Of a stretch of DNA of 64,000 nt, positions 15,301-30,300 are shown one piece after another (position 1 is the stretch's first letter; the number at the start of each line of letters is the position of its first letter). This stretch comes from Apostichopus japonicus. Lineage: Eukaryota > Echinodermata > Holothuroidea > Aspidochirotida > Stichopodidae. The stretch covers positions 27,276,501 to 27,340,500 of the forward strand of contig NC_092568.1 in assembly GCF_037975245.1 (NCBI RefSeq). The letters run 5' to 3'. Under the pieces are notes generated by a model that made no database searches, was not told where the DNA came from, and saw nothing but the letters and a program-made list of their open reading frames with translations. A program made the position numbers and the translations under genes.

Positions 15301-18300
15301 AGTGCCAACATTGTTAACATTTTATACCTTGAAAGTATGGAGAGAAAAGAGAAGAGAAAATGGCTTCAAATCCTAGTGGCACTTTGATATAATAGATTTA
15401 CAAAATGATGGCTCACAGACAAAACAAGGAGCAAAATTTCTTCTTAGCTGTTTTGGGGAGTTGGAGTTGTTCTTGACAAAGATCTCTGTCAGATTAGCCA
15501 AGGATGATGGTTGAGGTTGTGTCCTCTTTATATAGGAGAGGTATGCTGATTTCTAGTGGCTTTTGGTAGAAATTAACTTAAATACCAATTTGATATCATT
15601 CTGATCTGGTTTAACCCTACCTATCTGCCAGTTAGGAGTGTGGAACAAAAGAGGGTAATATCACACGTTTGTGAAGTCAGGGCAAGAAATTAACAAGAAA
15701 TTTGACATTTGTTTACATTTTGCTCTCTCACAGGTGAGGAAGAAAGCCCAGGATGTTTTCTTTAATTGTCAGGAGCTCTCTATAAATAGTAAACGAGAGA
15801 TGATGAGTTTGATTTTACCGAGCTTGAAGGAAGATCCAGATATACCTCACTACCAATTCAAGGTAAGCAGACTTATTATATACCACAGTACCAAATAAAG
15901 GCAAGAAGAAACATTTCTTACCTTAATACCAGCACAAGGTAAGAAAATTGCCAGGTATACCCCACCACCAAGTTAAGGTAAGCCAGAATTCTAGAAACCT
16001 CTTTACTAAGTGTATGTACCGCAGTTTTACCTTAATACCAAAAACAAGGGTAAGAAAACCCCTACCTCACCAATAGTATAAGGTAAAGGGAACTGCAATA
16101 TTTCGCACTGTCAGTTAAAACAAGGGTCGTAATTTTTTTAAGGAGAATTCCGATATGCCTCACCACCAGATTAATCATTTCACTATCAAATTAAGGTAAG
16201 GTTATCTGGCAAGTAAACATTAAAAAATATTGAATAAAATATGTTCCCTCTTCTAAAGATATCCATTTGGTAATTACACTAGTAACTTAGCCCCTGTCTC
16301 CAGTGTGAGTTCATTGTTTCTTTTCATGCCTTAGACCTGTTTTTTATCACATTTCCTTTGGTTAAAACACCCCCCAACCCATTCCACTTCTCCCCCACCC
16401 CCTAGGCAATGTCCTATTCCTTAACTAATGTCCTTACATTTGTATCTCTCCTTTTAATAACTTAAACAAATAAGGAATACTTATTCCCATTCTCTCTGCC
16501 TTTTCAAGTTTTCTTTTCTCTTCTGTTTTATCACCCACACATTTGTACATGTGGGAGATAAGTTATAATTCAATGCACTCCATCATTTAATTGACCATGT
16601 CTTGCTACCTTACAGGGTGCTCTTCACCTCCTGGTGGGTAACGGTCTAAACCCACTAGTGGTGATCAAGAACTGGTCGATGTTGAAGGACTGTTGGCTGG
16701 CTCTTGTAAATGCAGGCCATTCAGAGAAGCCATCCATTAATAAACTCATTGATCAGATCTTACTCAAAGTACAAAAGACCTTCTGTTCATTTGCTCTAGC
16801 ACAACAGGTAAGAACTTTAAAAGCAGCTGACTTTTAATGTGAGTTCATGTTTGTAATGTGAGTTCATGTTTGTGATGTGAGTTCATGTTTGTAATGTGAG
16901 TTCATGTTTGTAATGTGAGTTCATGTTTGTAATGTGAGTTCATGTTTATTATGTGAGTTCATGTTTGTAATGTGAGTTTATGTTTGTAATGTGAAATCAT
17001 GTTTGTAATGTGAGTTCATGTTTGTAATGTGAGTTCATGTTTGTAATGTGAGTTCATGTTTGTAATGTGAGTTCATGTTTGTAATGTGAGTTCATGTTTG
17101 TGATGTGAGTTCATGTTTGTGATGTGAGTTCATGTTTGTGATGTGAGTTCATGTTTGTAATGTGAGTTCATGTTTGTGATGTGAGTTCATGTTTGTAATT
17201 TGAATTCATGTTTATAATGTGAGTTCATGTTTGTAATGTGAGTTCATGTTTGTAATGTGAATTTATGTTTGTAATATTAGTTCATGTTTGTAATGTGTGT
17301 TCATGTTTGGAATGTGAGTTCATGTTTGGAATGTGAGTTCATTTTTGGAATGTGAGTTCATGTCTGGAATGTGAGTTCATGTTTGGAATGTGAGTTCATG
17401 TCTGGAATGTGAGTTCATGTTTGGAATGTGAGTTCATGTTTGGAATGTGAGTTCATGTTTGGAATGTGAGTTCATGTTTTGTTGTTATCCTCAGAGTTAT
17501 TCCGTTTTAAATCACCAATTTTTAAAACACTGGATTTAGTCGAGTTTACTTTCTGTTTTTTTTTTATTATATATTCTTCATATCTTTATTTAGCGTAAGG
17601 TTCATTGTTATCCCAAGCATGAATAATTTGTGGTATCATGATTATAAAGGCAGTGATCTTTTTACACGAATGTGGTCACTAGTGCAATTTTTTTTAAAAA
17701 CCCTTGGCCACCAACTTGTGGAAGCTTGAAAATTTTCATTGAAAACCTTAAAAACACCAGGTGTTTAATTTAAGTAGTATATTGTGGTCAAAATATGGTC
17801 AAAACTATGGTCAGAAGTTGTAAACATTTTATGAATACAACTACACAATTACAACATAAAGTATTGATGACAATAATAGGAAACTCAGTCTAAGTCTTTC
17901 AGTCTCACAAGGTCTACTAAATCTCTCCTACTTCATGAACTAAGGGAGGACATGAGTCACCCAGTTGGTACAAAGTTTTGTAAAAGTTCTTTCATGTCCT
18001 AGCTTCAGAGTGTATGCACTGACATTACGAGCAGTATTAATGCCCTATTTTTATCAGATAAAGGTTAGGAACTGTTCACATTGTCAGTGCGATTGGTTTG
18101 AAGCATGATATCAGAGTACAGTATAGAGTGGTATTAATATTCAAAAATTGTACCAACAGGCTGCACGAATTGAAAGTCATGTAGTAATCCACAGAGATTG
18201 ATTTGGAAGCTAAATGTTATTTTTGTAGGTATGCAGCAGGGTATATGTGATATGTGTTTATGTCGCTTGGCTCGAGACAAAAACCATAAATATTGTGTGC

Positions 18301-21300
18301 TAGAAATAATGAAAATAACTATGAAAATATTGAGTAATTTAATAGTGGTTTCAAACAGGAAGCATTGTCATAGAGACTCTGTGTAATTGACTATCTTTTT
18401 TTCTTACAAAGTTGTAATTGGGCAGAATAACTTGTTTTTGTACAGATGCAAGGTGTATGCATGCATAAATTTGATACAACTTTTTCTTTCTTTGGTGGTT
18501 CAGGTCACACCCAGTGCTATTGCCAAAGCTGTTACGATGGCACAATCTGGTTCAGAACAGATGACGATCAATGAGTTAGTGACCAGTGAAGAACAGTCCA
18601 AAGGAATGGAATCATTGAAGAAACAAAATGAAGACAATGCCAGGTATTAATGATGATTATACACAATATGAAGACAATGCCAGGTATTAATGATTATTAT
18701 ACACAAAATATAGAAGATGCCAGGTATTAATGATGATTATACACATAGTGAGGACAATGCCCATGTATTGTTGATATAGGGCAAAACAAAGAACATGTCA
18801 AGGTTTGATGACTACAGACAAAATGAAGACAATCTCAGACAGATCATGGCAAAAGTGACTACATGTAGTGATGATTGGAGGTAGTATGATGATGACATTG
18901 TTTATGTATTGATGATAAAAAGTCACCATGGAGATGTCCTGTATAGATGATAGAATTGAATGGTGACAATGCCAGACAGAGAAATGACTGAAGGCAAAAT
19001 GAATTAACGTAAATACGGACTTTCTTCTTCTTATATAAATGGATATTAATATATGATGTTTTAAGTAAATTTTGCTCTTTCTAATTTTTTTACAGGATAT
19101 ACCATGAGTTATCAGATGACCTCGTGGACCTTATGGAATCCAAAGTTTTGTAAGTGTCAGCAATGTTAGGTAGATGTAGTGTGTGATTATAAAGCTATTT
19201 TTTGGGGAGGAGAAGCCCGAATGGGCCGGGGAGAGGAGTTTGAGCATTGTAAGTCCTAGACTAGTAAAAGTGAGATGAACAGATAACTTGATCTGCTTGA
19301 ATAGTTGATCCAGTCACTTGATCCCATAAAAAACTCAATCCTGCCCTAATCCTTTCCTGTAAGTTTGGTCTTTGAGTTAAAAAGGTTACTACTCAAATGA
19401 TTCAACGACTATCCCTTTTTTTCTCTCGAACAGGAGATGGAAATTTTATCATCTGGCGTCTTCATTCATAGCTCTGCTGTTACGAAGAGACATTCAGCCA
19501 CCGCTGAGAACGATAGGTAAACTGACAGAAGATCTAACTAACGAGACACTGCGTACTAGGAAGGTAAGTCAGCGAGAACAGAATGGTGTGCTAAGACTAT
19601 TGCATAGAGCACTCCAGGAGACCAGACGGTCTGGAAAATATCATACAGGTGTTCTAATGTATCTTTATTTTGATATTTAGCATGCACACAAACTTTGGTG
19701 ATCTTTCTAACACTGATACACTTAACTTTCTGTGCCCTTTTTTATCTAATGATCATATTTGAGTAGATACTGTCGAATATAAACTCTTTTGATCATAATT
19801 TGATGAACATTCTTCTTCTCTTGTGGTGTCTGCTTTGATATCCTTCAGCTCTCAACCCTGACAATGGGTGCTATCTTCAAGCTTGCCAAGAGGGAGCACA
19901 AGAAAGTCACCATAGACCCGTATGCCATCTCTGGGAGCACCCCACCCAGCCAGATCACCCCGGGGGACAGACCGGACAATATGTGGCATCGTTACGATTC
20001 AGCCTCACCCCTGCTAACGGAGGAAGACTGGAACAAGTGTAGTTTCATTGAGAAGACTCATTGGGGTTACTACTGCTGGCCAAAGTAAGTTTATAGAGGG
20101 TTTTATTCGCAGACAAACATCTGCAAGTGTTGTCAATATTATTGGTTAGTTTGTTTGAATTTCTTGGAATAGTTATCATCCTCTGATATTTGATTACTAA
20201 AAAGGGAATTAGTTTTTTATTTTCATAAAATTTGTTTTGTTTTGATAGTTCTAGTCAGTGAAATGTCATCAGTATTGCCCTCCCACCTTCTACGTAACAG
20301 AATTAAAATTATCAATGCAGATTGTGTAATATCAAGAAGCTACTTGAGAGTTTGATGTGTACATGGTTAATCCACTGACCTTTGACTCTTGTCTAATAGG
20401 GACATGAAGAGCTATGCACCGTTTGACGAACAACCCAAGCTGGACAGGAGCAGAGAGGAGCTCACAGAGGTAATATACCCAATAGAGTTTATTTACTTTC
20501 CATATTGGTTTTGTGGTGGAAAGTATATGAACTGTTCAGTTTTGCCACCATGCAGAAAATGTGTTTTGTAATTAAGGGAAGTTAATACTGAATTCATGAG
20601 AGATAGTTGACTTGAGTGATATCGTCGCTGAGGTTTAAAGCAGCCGGTTGCATTATGAATGTCCATGGATGTTCATGTACAGTATGCTATATATTAAGTG
20701 TACAGTGAATGCATACATGTCACAACGTGTATTTAATATCGGATGAAAGCCATCTGCTGTTAGACAAATATCAGTACTTTAGCTTAGATCTACAATTCTT
20801 TTTATAAACAAATAAAGATGTGCCTGAATACTTTTCATATAAGAATAACAGCTGAAGTTATTTAATACTTTAATTAAAAAATTTGAGTCTAACAATCTGT
20901 TTCACTTTTTATGGATATAAGAAATACTGCATAACAGTCTCTTAAGCATTAAATTACTTACCTAAGTGCATCGCATAGGAAATGGAACATTGTTACATAA
21001 TGTTAGGAGTGAAACTTTCAAAAACCCTGTTCAGGGTTCAGGGCCATGGTTTAATTGGTTGAAGCAATCAACCTTTGCTTTAAACACATATATCATAGCC
21101 ATTTTCATCTTGTTGTTATTGTTGTCTTCAGCTGGAAGGAGTTGTTTTTGACCATTTTACTGACGAGAAGTTTGTGAGCAAACTGATCGAGTATTTCTCC
21201 CTCGAAGAAAGAAAGGGAAAGGACAAATTTTGCAACCGTCGTTTTGTAATGTTTAAGGTAGGTACATTAATGTGATTAACGGTCAGTTCGTAGTTTTCCT

Positions 21301-24300
21301 GCTCATTTCAATGATTCATCCGTCAGTCTGATAACATAACAAGTCCTGTCTTGTGATCATTTGGTGTGAAATAGTCCAATGTCTGTCTTTGCTGTAACTA
21401 GTGAAGTTGAATGTATTGGTCCAGGCCTGGATTTAACTCTACCTCTAGAAGGTGACATGAGTTCAAAAGTGTTTCGGGCTTGTGAACTTGTTTGGTCAAA
21501 TACGTAGTCTTATCTTAGAATTATATAAGATTTAATTGCAGACAATTGTCATTTGCTTTGGAAAGCATAAAATTTCTAGACATCTTTTCTTTCTCCAAAG
21601 TTACATCATGAATTTTGCTTCCATCAACCCCCTATTTCCCCCCCCCCCCCCCCCCGCACACCTCCACTATTTCTCCATGCTATCATCTCTCTCTCTTTCA
21701 CGCATGGTAATTGTCGCTGTCGATATAAAGTGTATCGAATCAATGCTTGCATATTTATCTCCTTTCAGGGTCTATTTAGGAATTATGGTGATTCTATTTT
21801 ACAAGTGTTTAAGCCTCATATAGAGCGGCTTGCCTCAGACTCCCAGGAGAGCAGTCAACGATGTTTGACAGAGATTGTGGCTGGTCTCATGAGAGGAAGC
21901 AAACACTGGGGATTTCAAAAGGTAAAGGTTAAGGAAGCCAGATTTAGTTTAGTACTATGGGCTTCCATTAAGTTGTATTCAGTCATGGCTTACATTTCCC
22001 CAGATACACCTTAGTTTCTACACTACAGCATTTACTGCCGTCACAGTAATGTTTACAGAGTCTGAGAAGCACTGTTTCCAAAAATTGTGTATTTTAGCCT
22101 GTTTTAGCCTGTTTGATTATTTTGGTTTTAGTCCAGGCACTTAGAGGCAATGACAATGTTCTTGTGGAATCTATTATGCAAAAGCGTACATGGTTTCGTC
22201 ATAAGAATTTATCAAACTGTGTTGTTAGTTGATGGTACTGCCTCGCACATTAAAGATGAAGAAATATTTTAATAACATTTTACTGATTATATTTTTGTCT
22301 GTTATTAAGTATCACACCTTAGCCAGTGAACATCTCGTTTGGTTTAAATACCTTCTTGGCATAAAAGTTTAATCAGCCATTTAATGTAGTGAGGATTGGA
22401 GAAGGAGGTTGGTTGGAGTTTATCTGTACTGCAACCATTTGATCAAGTAAATTTATAATGTATACATTGTTTAATAGTGTTCGTTGGTCGTTCTGTGTAG
22501 TTTTTACAGTTCCCAGTTGCATTGTTGGATCTGTATCCTGATGAGGCTGGCTTGTAAATTTCAAAGAATAAGTAGTCTTATATAGCGCAGACTCCAACAA
22601 AAGTTGTTCAATGCGCTTTACGGGGGTGCTGAATGTACAAAAACTATTAGAGTTGAGAGAAAAGAAAAGTTTTAAGACTGCGCTTGAATTGAATAATAGA
22701 ATCTAAAGACCTAATTTCAACCGGGAGGGAGTTCCATAGACGTGGAGCAGCATTCAGAGAGCTACAGTCACCGAAAGTTCTTGTATGTGACATGGGTTTC
22801 AAGGTTTCAAGATTTACAATGTTGAAAAAAAACTCATTGCTGCATTCTGGTACTAGATGACTGATATTAATGGCCAATTATCATCCTGCTCCCTCTCGAA
22901 ATAGACAGCTATTTAATGAAGTGGGCCATTTGAACTGCATGATGCATGGGGCTGGCCCAGTGCCATATAATGTGCATATAGGTAGTCAACACTTCCCTCG
23001 CCTGTCTCAATACAGAGGGCGGAGGTGTATTGATATGACAGGTCAATTCAGTTCACATTCTGTCTGTGGTATCTATAGTGCTAACGGGACTGAGTAGAGA
23101 GTGCATCAGTACAGTGAACTTGTATTAAATGCTCACAATCTATTATATTGGATGACTGTTCTTTAATGAAACGTGCCTCATACTCTGCTCTTGTTCTTTG
23201 ATGGGGAGAGGGGGAGGGGGTGGTGGGAGTTATATCAAAAGTTTAACTCATAACGCAGGGTTTGGATAGAGAATTAACGAAGGGACAAAAAGGGAAAATA
23301 TTAATGGAAAGTAATTTAAGGCGGAACTGCAGTAATCCTGCACATCCTCTGTAAATATGACTCTAAGGTCATTAAAAGTCATGAAATTGTTTGAACTACT
23401 ATCAAATAAAACCTCTAAAAGCCATGTGAAGATTCCATATTTGAGGAAGTGATTGGCACATCCTGTCACCCTACCTGACCACAAGGTGGAATGCTGTTCC
23501 TCAGAAAGGTCAATAAGTAATGATTTGGTCGTGAAAAATCCTTTTAATTTTGAACATAAAATCTTAAGTCACCTACTGCATATGTTATTTGGTATTTCGC
23601 ATGTACGTCTCATTTCTATGTTACAGACGCAGGCATTATGGGAATTTCTAATCCCGGTCTTGGAGAAAGCTTTTACTCATCTTGGACATGAAACACTCAA
23701 AGATTGGGTGTACAGCTTGTCGACGGCCTGCGAGAGCAGGGATCCTAGGAAGCTGCACTGGTTCCTGGAGTGGATCATCAAGGACCCCATCAAAGGAGAC
23801 GGGGGATCCATTCTGGATGCAAGGTGAAAGAATAAAAGATAAAAGAATGGCAGGGAAGTGAAAGACGATGAAATGACCGAGGCAGGGAGAGGAGGATGAG
23901 GAGAAGGGAGAGGGGGTTCCACTGGGAGAGGGCAGCGATATTAAGTTTGTACAGGTGTCAAAAAAAACACAGGTTGTTTATATTAAAGAAAATACCAAGT
24001 GCAGATTGTCATACAGTCTACAGTACATTTATGAGTCACATCATGTTTTCACCTATACTATCAATTCCCTTTTTTTAATGAAAAATGACTGATGTTTTGA
24101 ACCATTGTGGAATTTGATTGGTTGATACAACTGCCACCCATCTCAGTTGTTTCTGTGAGTAAAGTTGGACTGCAGGTGATCTTGAGCCCCATCTCTAATT
24201 GGAACCTCCCTCACCCTTTAACAGGCATGAGCTTTTCCGCCAATTCGCGGAATATCCGTGATTTCTTTTCTACCTCTGGGACAAAAACTATTATCCTAAC

Positions 24301-27300
24301 ACACTGTAGCATATGCAAACTGGATCCTATACCGCAATTTTTGCAAAGTTTTGTGATTTGTTTGTTACCCCAGGCTCATCCCTGCTTTCAGCTTATAGCC
24401 TAAGCTCTGTTTCTCTTTCCACTCTCTAGTCGTCTCATGATCCTGAAAGCCTGCCTCTGTCAGCAGGAGTGGAGGATTCCCACCATCCAACACAAACTAC
24501 TCTCTTACTTAGAGGGTCACATGGATCACAATTACAAGAATGTCAGGGACTGCATGGGCAGGTAATTTCTTTTCTTTTTTCCTTGAGTTTCTAGTTTGTA
24601 TCATGTGTGGTGCAATATCATCTCATTGCCGATATGTATAAATTTAGTTGTGTTAATAGTGGCATGGTTGAATAGAATGAGTAGAGGCACTGCCAACATT
24701 AGGTGTGCAAGGTGCGCATTAAATTACTTTTTAAGCAGAAACAGCTCTCGGTTTTAACTGTCTGAGCTTTGTTTGTAAAATTAAACACTACAATTGATCA
24801 TTCTTACAGTACAATTGATAATTATTTTACAACCCTTTGACCCAGAAATGCACCACTACCAAAATCAAAGCTACACTATTGCAGAATACTGCCTGAATTT
24901 TGAAACTGGTGATGAAACCCTTCCACCATCTTTAAAGGTTTGCATGAGTATTTTTGTGTTATAAGTCAATAGATTCTATAGTATTATGTTACAGCTGTAT
25001 TTGTACAATAACTGGTGTATGTTGCAGTCACATCTCCTGATGTCTTCTTTACAGTCTGATCATGCTGCTGTTAATATTCGACGTGCCGATGCCCAACGGC
25101 AAGGCTACAGCCTGTCCCCGCCTCTCGGATTTCTTTCAGCGGACTTTCTCTCGGGTCGGTGCCCTGCGAGATTCAGATGACTGGGTGGCACAGCTGAGTA
25201 ACGGTAGCGGGCAAGTGAAGGAAGAGAAACAAGGCACAGTAAGGTTACTGAAAACAGGTGAGTGTAGATATGAATATTCATAGAGGGATCGTTTGAAAAC
25301 CACCTTATTATCACAGTTAGGCAAATAGTCGATGGAAAGTACAATTCTACGAACCAGAAAGGAAAAAAAAATATGTACATTGCTTATATCCTTCACAAAC
25401 AAGGACACAAGGACAAGAATATTTGAAAAAGTGCAGATTTGGAGAATTGAGTTGAAAACTCTTCTGGTTCATTATAGGAAAATATTCAGAGGGCTATCTT
25501 TTCTTTTTCTTTTCTCTCGCTTATTAAATTTGAGCTTAAAAGTTAAATTCACTGCTCATATTCCCCTGAGTTGGATTCCACATCACACCCTCCTTTTTTG
25601 GTGTTTTTTTTTTTTTTTAAGGGAATGGGGTTGCTTAGATTTACTTGCTTGCTCCAGTCAATATTACAACTATGTTCCTCTGTTTGCATGTGATGTCACA
25701 GATGCACCTGTACAATTAGAATAATTACAACAGGGTTTAGATCAAAAAACAGTATTTCTTAAACCTTTGACTGAATTTTGTCTACACTGAATTAGTAACA
25801 GTTTTAGGCACATAAGAACCAGATATAAAATCATTATGGTACTTAAATGCCAGTTGTTAAGACCTAGTTCTTTGTAACATTCTCTTTGTGTGAATAGACT
25901 GTTTTGGTGAACACATGTATCTCGTTCTAGCGACCTTTCTTTTTATTATTCTCCAATCGTTGAGCGTTTCTTCTTGTAATGCTTATGTTCTGTTTTCATA
26001 TGACAGTGATGAGGTGGTTGAGAGATGCCCTCGGTACGATGATAAGACCGCTCCCTGCGGAGTTCTTTCTCTTCCTTCCGTTGGTAAGAATATATTTCTT
26101 CCTATCATCAGTCACATTTCATCTTTCTTCTTTGCCCTAGATAAGTATAATATTGTTATGATTAATTTTTTTTGTTTTTTGTATTTCTTTCTTCCTTTTA
26201 TTATTCTTCATTTTTGAAGCTGTGTGATTAGATTGCAACAGTCTCATTGTGATAAATTGTGATCTAAACCTTTTTCTTTTGTTGCTGTGAAATGTATGTC
26301 ATTGAAATTGTGTCAATGGTGTAGAACTAGAAGAATACAATGTAGGTCATATATGAAGATGCAAAGACGTATTACTGAGACACATAAACAGTGATGTTAA
26401 CTTCCATTGTTTTCAAAGAATTGAATGAGAAAGAATATATACATATACTGTAGGTTATACTAAAGCTATCAATTGGACAACTCTCATTGTAGTATGTGGA
26501 TGACCTTTTTTTGAGATTGAATCATCAAATCATGCATTGCAGTAAGGATAAGGCTATAGGAAAACATTTGATGTGCCATAAAATCAGAAATAGGCTTTCA
26601 AATCTAAAATGTGCTTCAAATTTATTGTACAATTGGCCACTTTTTTTTTTTTTTTGAGGGCATATATTCTATTGCTGTTAATTTGAGTTAATTTGTCAGT
26701 TTTTGCTGACAGAGTGATTACTCATCAAGTTTCCATCAATAAAATTTTGACACAGAAGTGCCAAATTGTTCGTTGCTTTCATATAGAGTCACTATTTTTT
26801 TGAGCACTCTAGTGATTATTCGTATATATTTCCAACTAAGTAGTTCTTTTTGTGAGTGCTTGATAATTTTGCGGCCGACTTTTAATAGTAAATGGAGCAT
26901 AATAAAAGGAAATACAAATTTGAGAAATTATTCAAATAACTAGTTTTCTGAGTGTGAATATAACGTAACATCTAGCAGAATAGTGTGGAATTACAAACTA
27001 TGGTTTTACAGAGTAACTGTTTATCTTAGATGGTTCAATTGTCAAGATTAAGAGTACTTTCCATTCATCAATTACGTTCCTTTCATCAATTATTTTCAAA
27101 AAAAAGAAAATGTATAATTTAACTGATTTTCTTCAAATTTTAAGTGGTTCTCTTTTGATGACTTTTTCCTATAGCTGACTCCTCTGGAAAGCTGCGAAGC
27201 TGACGAAGAATTACAGAACGAGACTAATCTTACTCTGGCATGCATGGCGCAGTCACTCTTAGAGGAAGGTAGTGTCCTCCCTTGTATTAAAGCTCTTGAA

Positions 27301-30300
27301 GAGGTTAGTAACAACATATTAATAATCTATGATCAATCAGTCTGACTCTGTCTGCAGTCTTCAGTCACTCAGTATTTGTATTATGAAGGTACAAACTGTC
27401 GATCAACTGTTACTTTATGGCCTTACTGTATTGTGTTTTCCATCTCCCCCCATACAGGTCTGGTGGGGGAGGGGGTGTTTACTTTAAGGTCTTTACTGTA
27501 CAGGTCTGGTGGAAGGGGGGGGGTGCTGCTGTATGCCTTTACTGTACTGTCTTTTCCCTATTCCCCATACAGGTCTGGGTGGGGGGGTTGTTACTTTAAG
27601 GTCTTTACTGTATTTTGTTTTCCCTTTTCCCCTTACAGGTCTGGTTAGGGGGGGGGGGGTAGGGGAGCTGCTGCTGTATGCCTTTACTGTACTGTCTTTT
27701 CCCTTTTCCCTGTACAGGTCTGGGGGGGGGATTGTTACTTTAAGGTCTTTACTTTATTTTGTTTTCCCTTTAACCCTTACCCCATACAGGTATGGTGGGG
27801 GGGGGGGTGCTACTGTATGTCTTTACTGTACTGTCTTTTCCCATTTCCCCATACAGGTCTGGAGTGGAGGGGGAGGGGGTGGTACTTCTGTGTGTCTTTA
27901 CTTTTCCCTGTACAGGTCTGGTGGGTTAAAGTATTTATGTAAGTAGAGTTACACAGTAGACCATAATTGTAACTGTCTGCATAAAAAACTTACACAAACT
28001 TTCAGATACAATGCAGTTTTTCAGTCTTCTTTCACCTTTTTTGCCCCCCTTACCTATTCTTACAGATTGCCTCGGGTAAATCCTGGAGGGCCAAGTGTAG
28101 CATGCTGAAGTACCTACAGGTCATGATCTTCAATAACCTCTTTGTCCTCGGCAAACAACACGAGAACGTCAAGAGGGTCCAGGATCTAGTGGAGAGGCTA
28201 CTCAAAGATGACAGGCTGGAGGTTAGTTTATACATGACTAATGGAAAAGGAGATGAATGGGGAAGGGGAGGGAGAGGGGGGGGAGATGGTGTTTAAGTTT
28301 GGTTCTGTTAAGTGGGGTTTGCTCTTGGCATCAGCACATGCTTTGATTCATAGATTTATTTATAAACTGGGCACAAAAAAAAATTCTCATTGCTGATGAG
28401 AATTTAAGCCATTATGCATATTGATAATGGGTGTTTCTGAGAGTTTCGAATTTGAAAGTTGGCAAATGGTTCCCTTAAGTACATAACTACCTTTTAGTAT
28501 TAGTGATTGACAAATTTGCACGATATAAATAGGGGAGTAAAGAAGAAGGTGAAGGGTTTATATTTTACATGCTCACAATTGTTTGTTTGCAAATATATGG
28601 TTTGTTCCCATTAAAACAAATATTACTAACTCTGTTGAAACAAACTAACAATCAATGCCGTACAATATTTTGCAGACAAATTGATAAAAAAAAACAATGC
28701 TCTACTTTTCCCACTGTCGTGTTTATCAGTATTTTCTGCACCGAAAATAGCATTTTTCTGTCTATTTGCCACAGGTGAGAGAGACCGCAGGCGTGACGTT
28801 GAGTGGGTTACTTCATTGTCAGTTCATCTCCATGGAGTCCAAGGTCAAAGGTTCCTTTGAAAAACTCTGCAAGACAGCTTTACCAAATAGGAGCAAGAGA
28901 TTACGTCTGGTTGCAGTAGACGGTGCAGCCACTGATGGTGAGTTGAACGTGGTTACCCACGGTTAATTCTAGTTCACCGTTTATATTTAATAATACAACA
29001 GAGAGCATATATATATATATATATATATGTTTTATTGTAATACTTTATACACTAATTTGGAATGTATGGCATCTCCTGTTTTTATGCTCTACCATAATTC
29101 TTCAAAATTTCCTCTCTTTTGGGGGCTTGGGGGAGGGGGGCAAGGGGGGAGGGGGGCCTTTGAATTATCTGTACTTGACATGACAATAGCTCTTTGTTTT
29201 CAGCTCATGTTGTGGGTGCCTGGGTAATTGATTACGTACTAAATGGGCTTGGGTGGTTGATTACAATCGTGTAATAGAGGAGAGGTCATATGGCATGTTA
29301 TACTGCAGCTGAATCATGATTTTACTGTCAAATGTCTACCAGATGCAGCAAAGATATACTGTTTGATTGTTCAGATATCAAAGCATTATTGGCAAGAGAG
29401 AAGAAGAAGAGATTTAAAACAAAGTAGAATTTCTTCCCTGTTTTGACTGAAAGGGGAGCTTAAAACAACATACAGAAACTTAAGTTTACCAGTTTTTACA
29501 AAATTAAATATTTAAGCCTTAGTCTGTCTAGAGGTACCTCTGATTGGTCGTCTTCTGCTGAGTTTCTCCTCTTATGGTGTGTCACATCTCGGGGTAGTTG
29601 GCAACAGGGTTGTATATTAGCGCACAAGACAGGTACCTGTATTAGATGTGTTAGGTGTGTTCCAGTCAAACAAACAGTGACAATGAAAAAGGCAACATCT
29701 ATATAGAGTTCTTGTGGCCACGTTCAAGTTACCTTTTCAGATGGAGGATCACTGTGGGATGGGGGATTACTTCTAGACTGGATGATCATAAACATCTCTT
29801 TCTGTCATACATTGTCAAAAGAACCTCAATGCCAGTGGCTCCCCAATTTGATTCATATTTGCTCTTTCCATTATTTCAGCCATTGTACAGAGACATGCAG
29901 GCATTCTAGGTCTCAGTGCCTGTGTTCAAGCGTTTCCTTATGACGTACCAGAGTGGATGCCACAGATTCTAATGGACCTTACAGATCATCTCCACGACCC
30001 TCAGCCAATTGAGGTTTGAGTCCACTTCATTCTATTTGCTAAACTCTTCTCCTACATGATCTGTTCTTTCCTACCCTACAACTGTATTATTTAAAATGTC
30101 TGTCATAAGGTTTGTAATTTGTCCTGTGAATAGATAAAGATGATTAAGAGACAGGTCTTTGTGACTTAACAGACAATAAGGATATTTCAGCATAAATACA
30201 AGATGAAAACATTCCCATCTCTAATCAGTATGCTTTATGGAAATGCACATGCAGCTCATAACCAAGTTGGCAAAACGAGAGTAGGGAATGCTCCATAGTG

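Noticed and set aside
16835-17479. Regular repeats that might suggest a CRISPR array
   Set aside because: The units are contiguous, with no unique spacers, and lie in an animal intron.
25332-25724. 130-codon + strand frame
   Set aside because: It lies wholly in a PSME4 intron between in-phase exons and shows no known motif.
27376-27946. Gly-rich repeated frames (RSGGG-like)
   Set aside because: They arise from the decoy-acceptor array inside a PSME4 intron.
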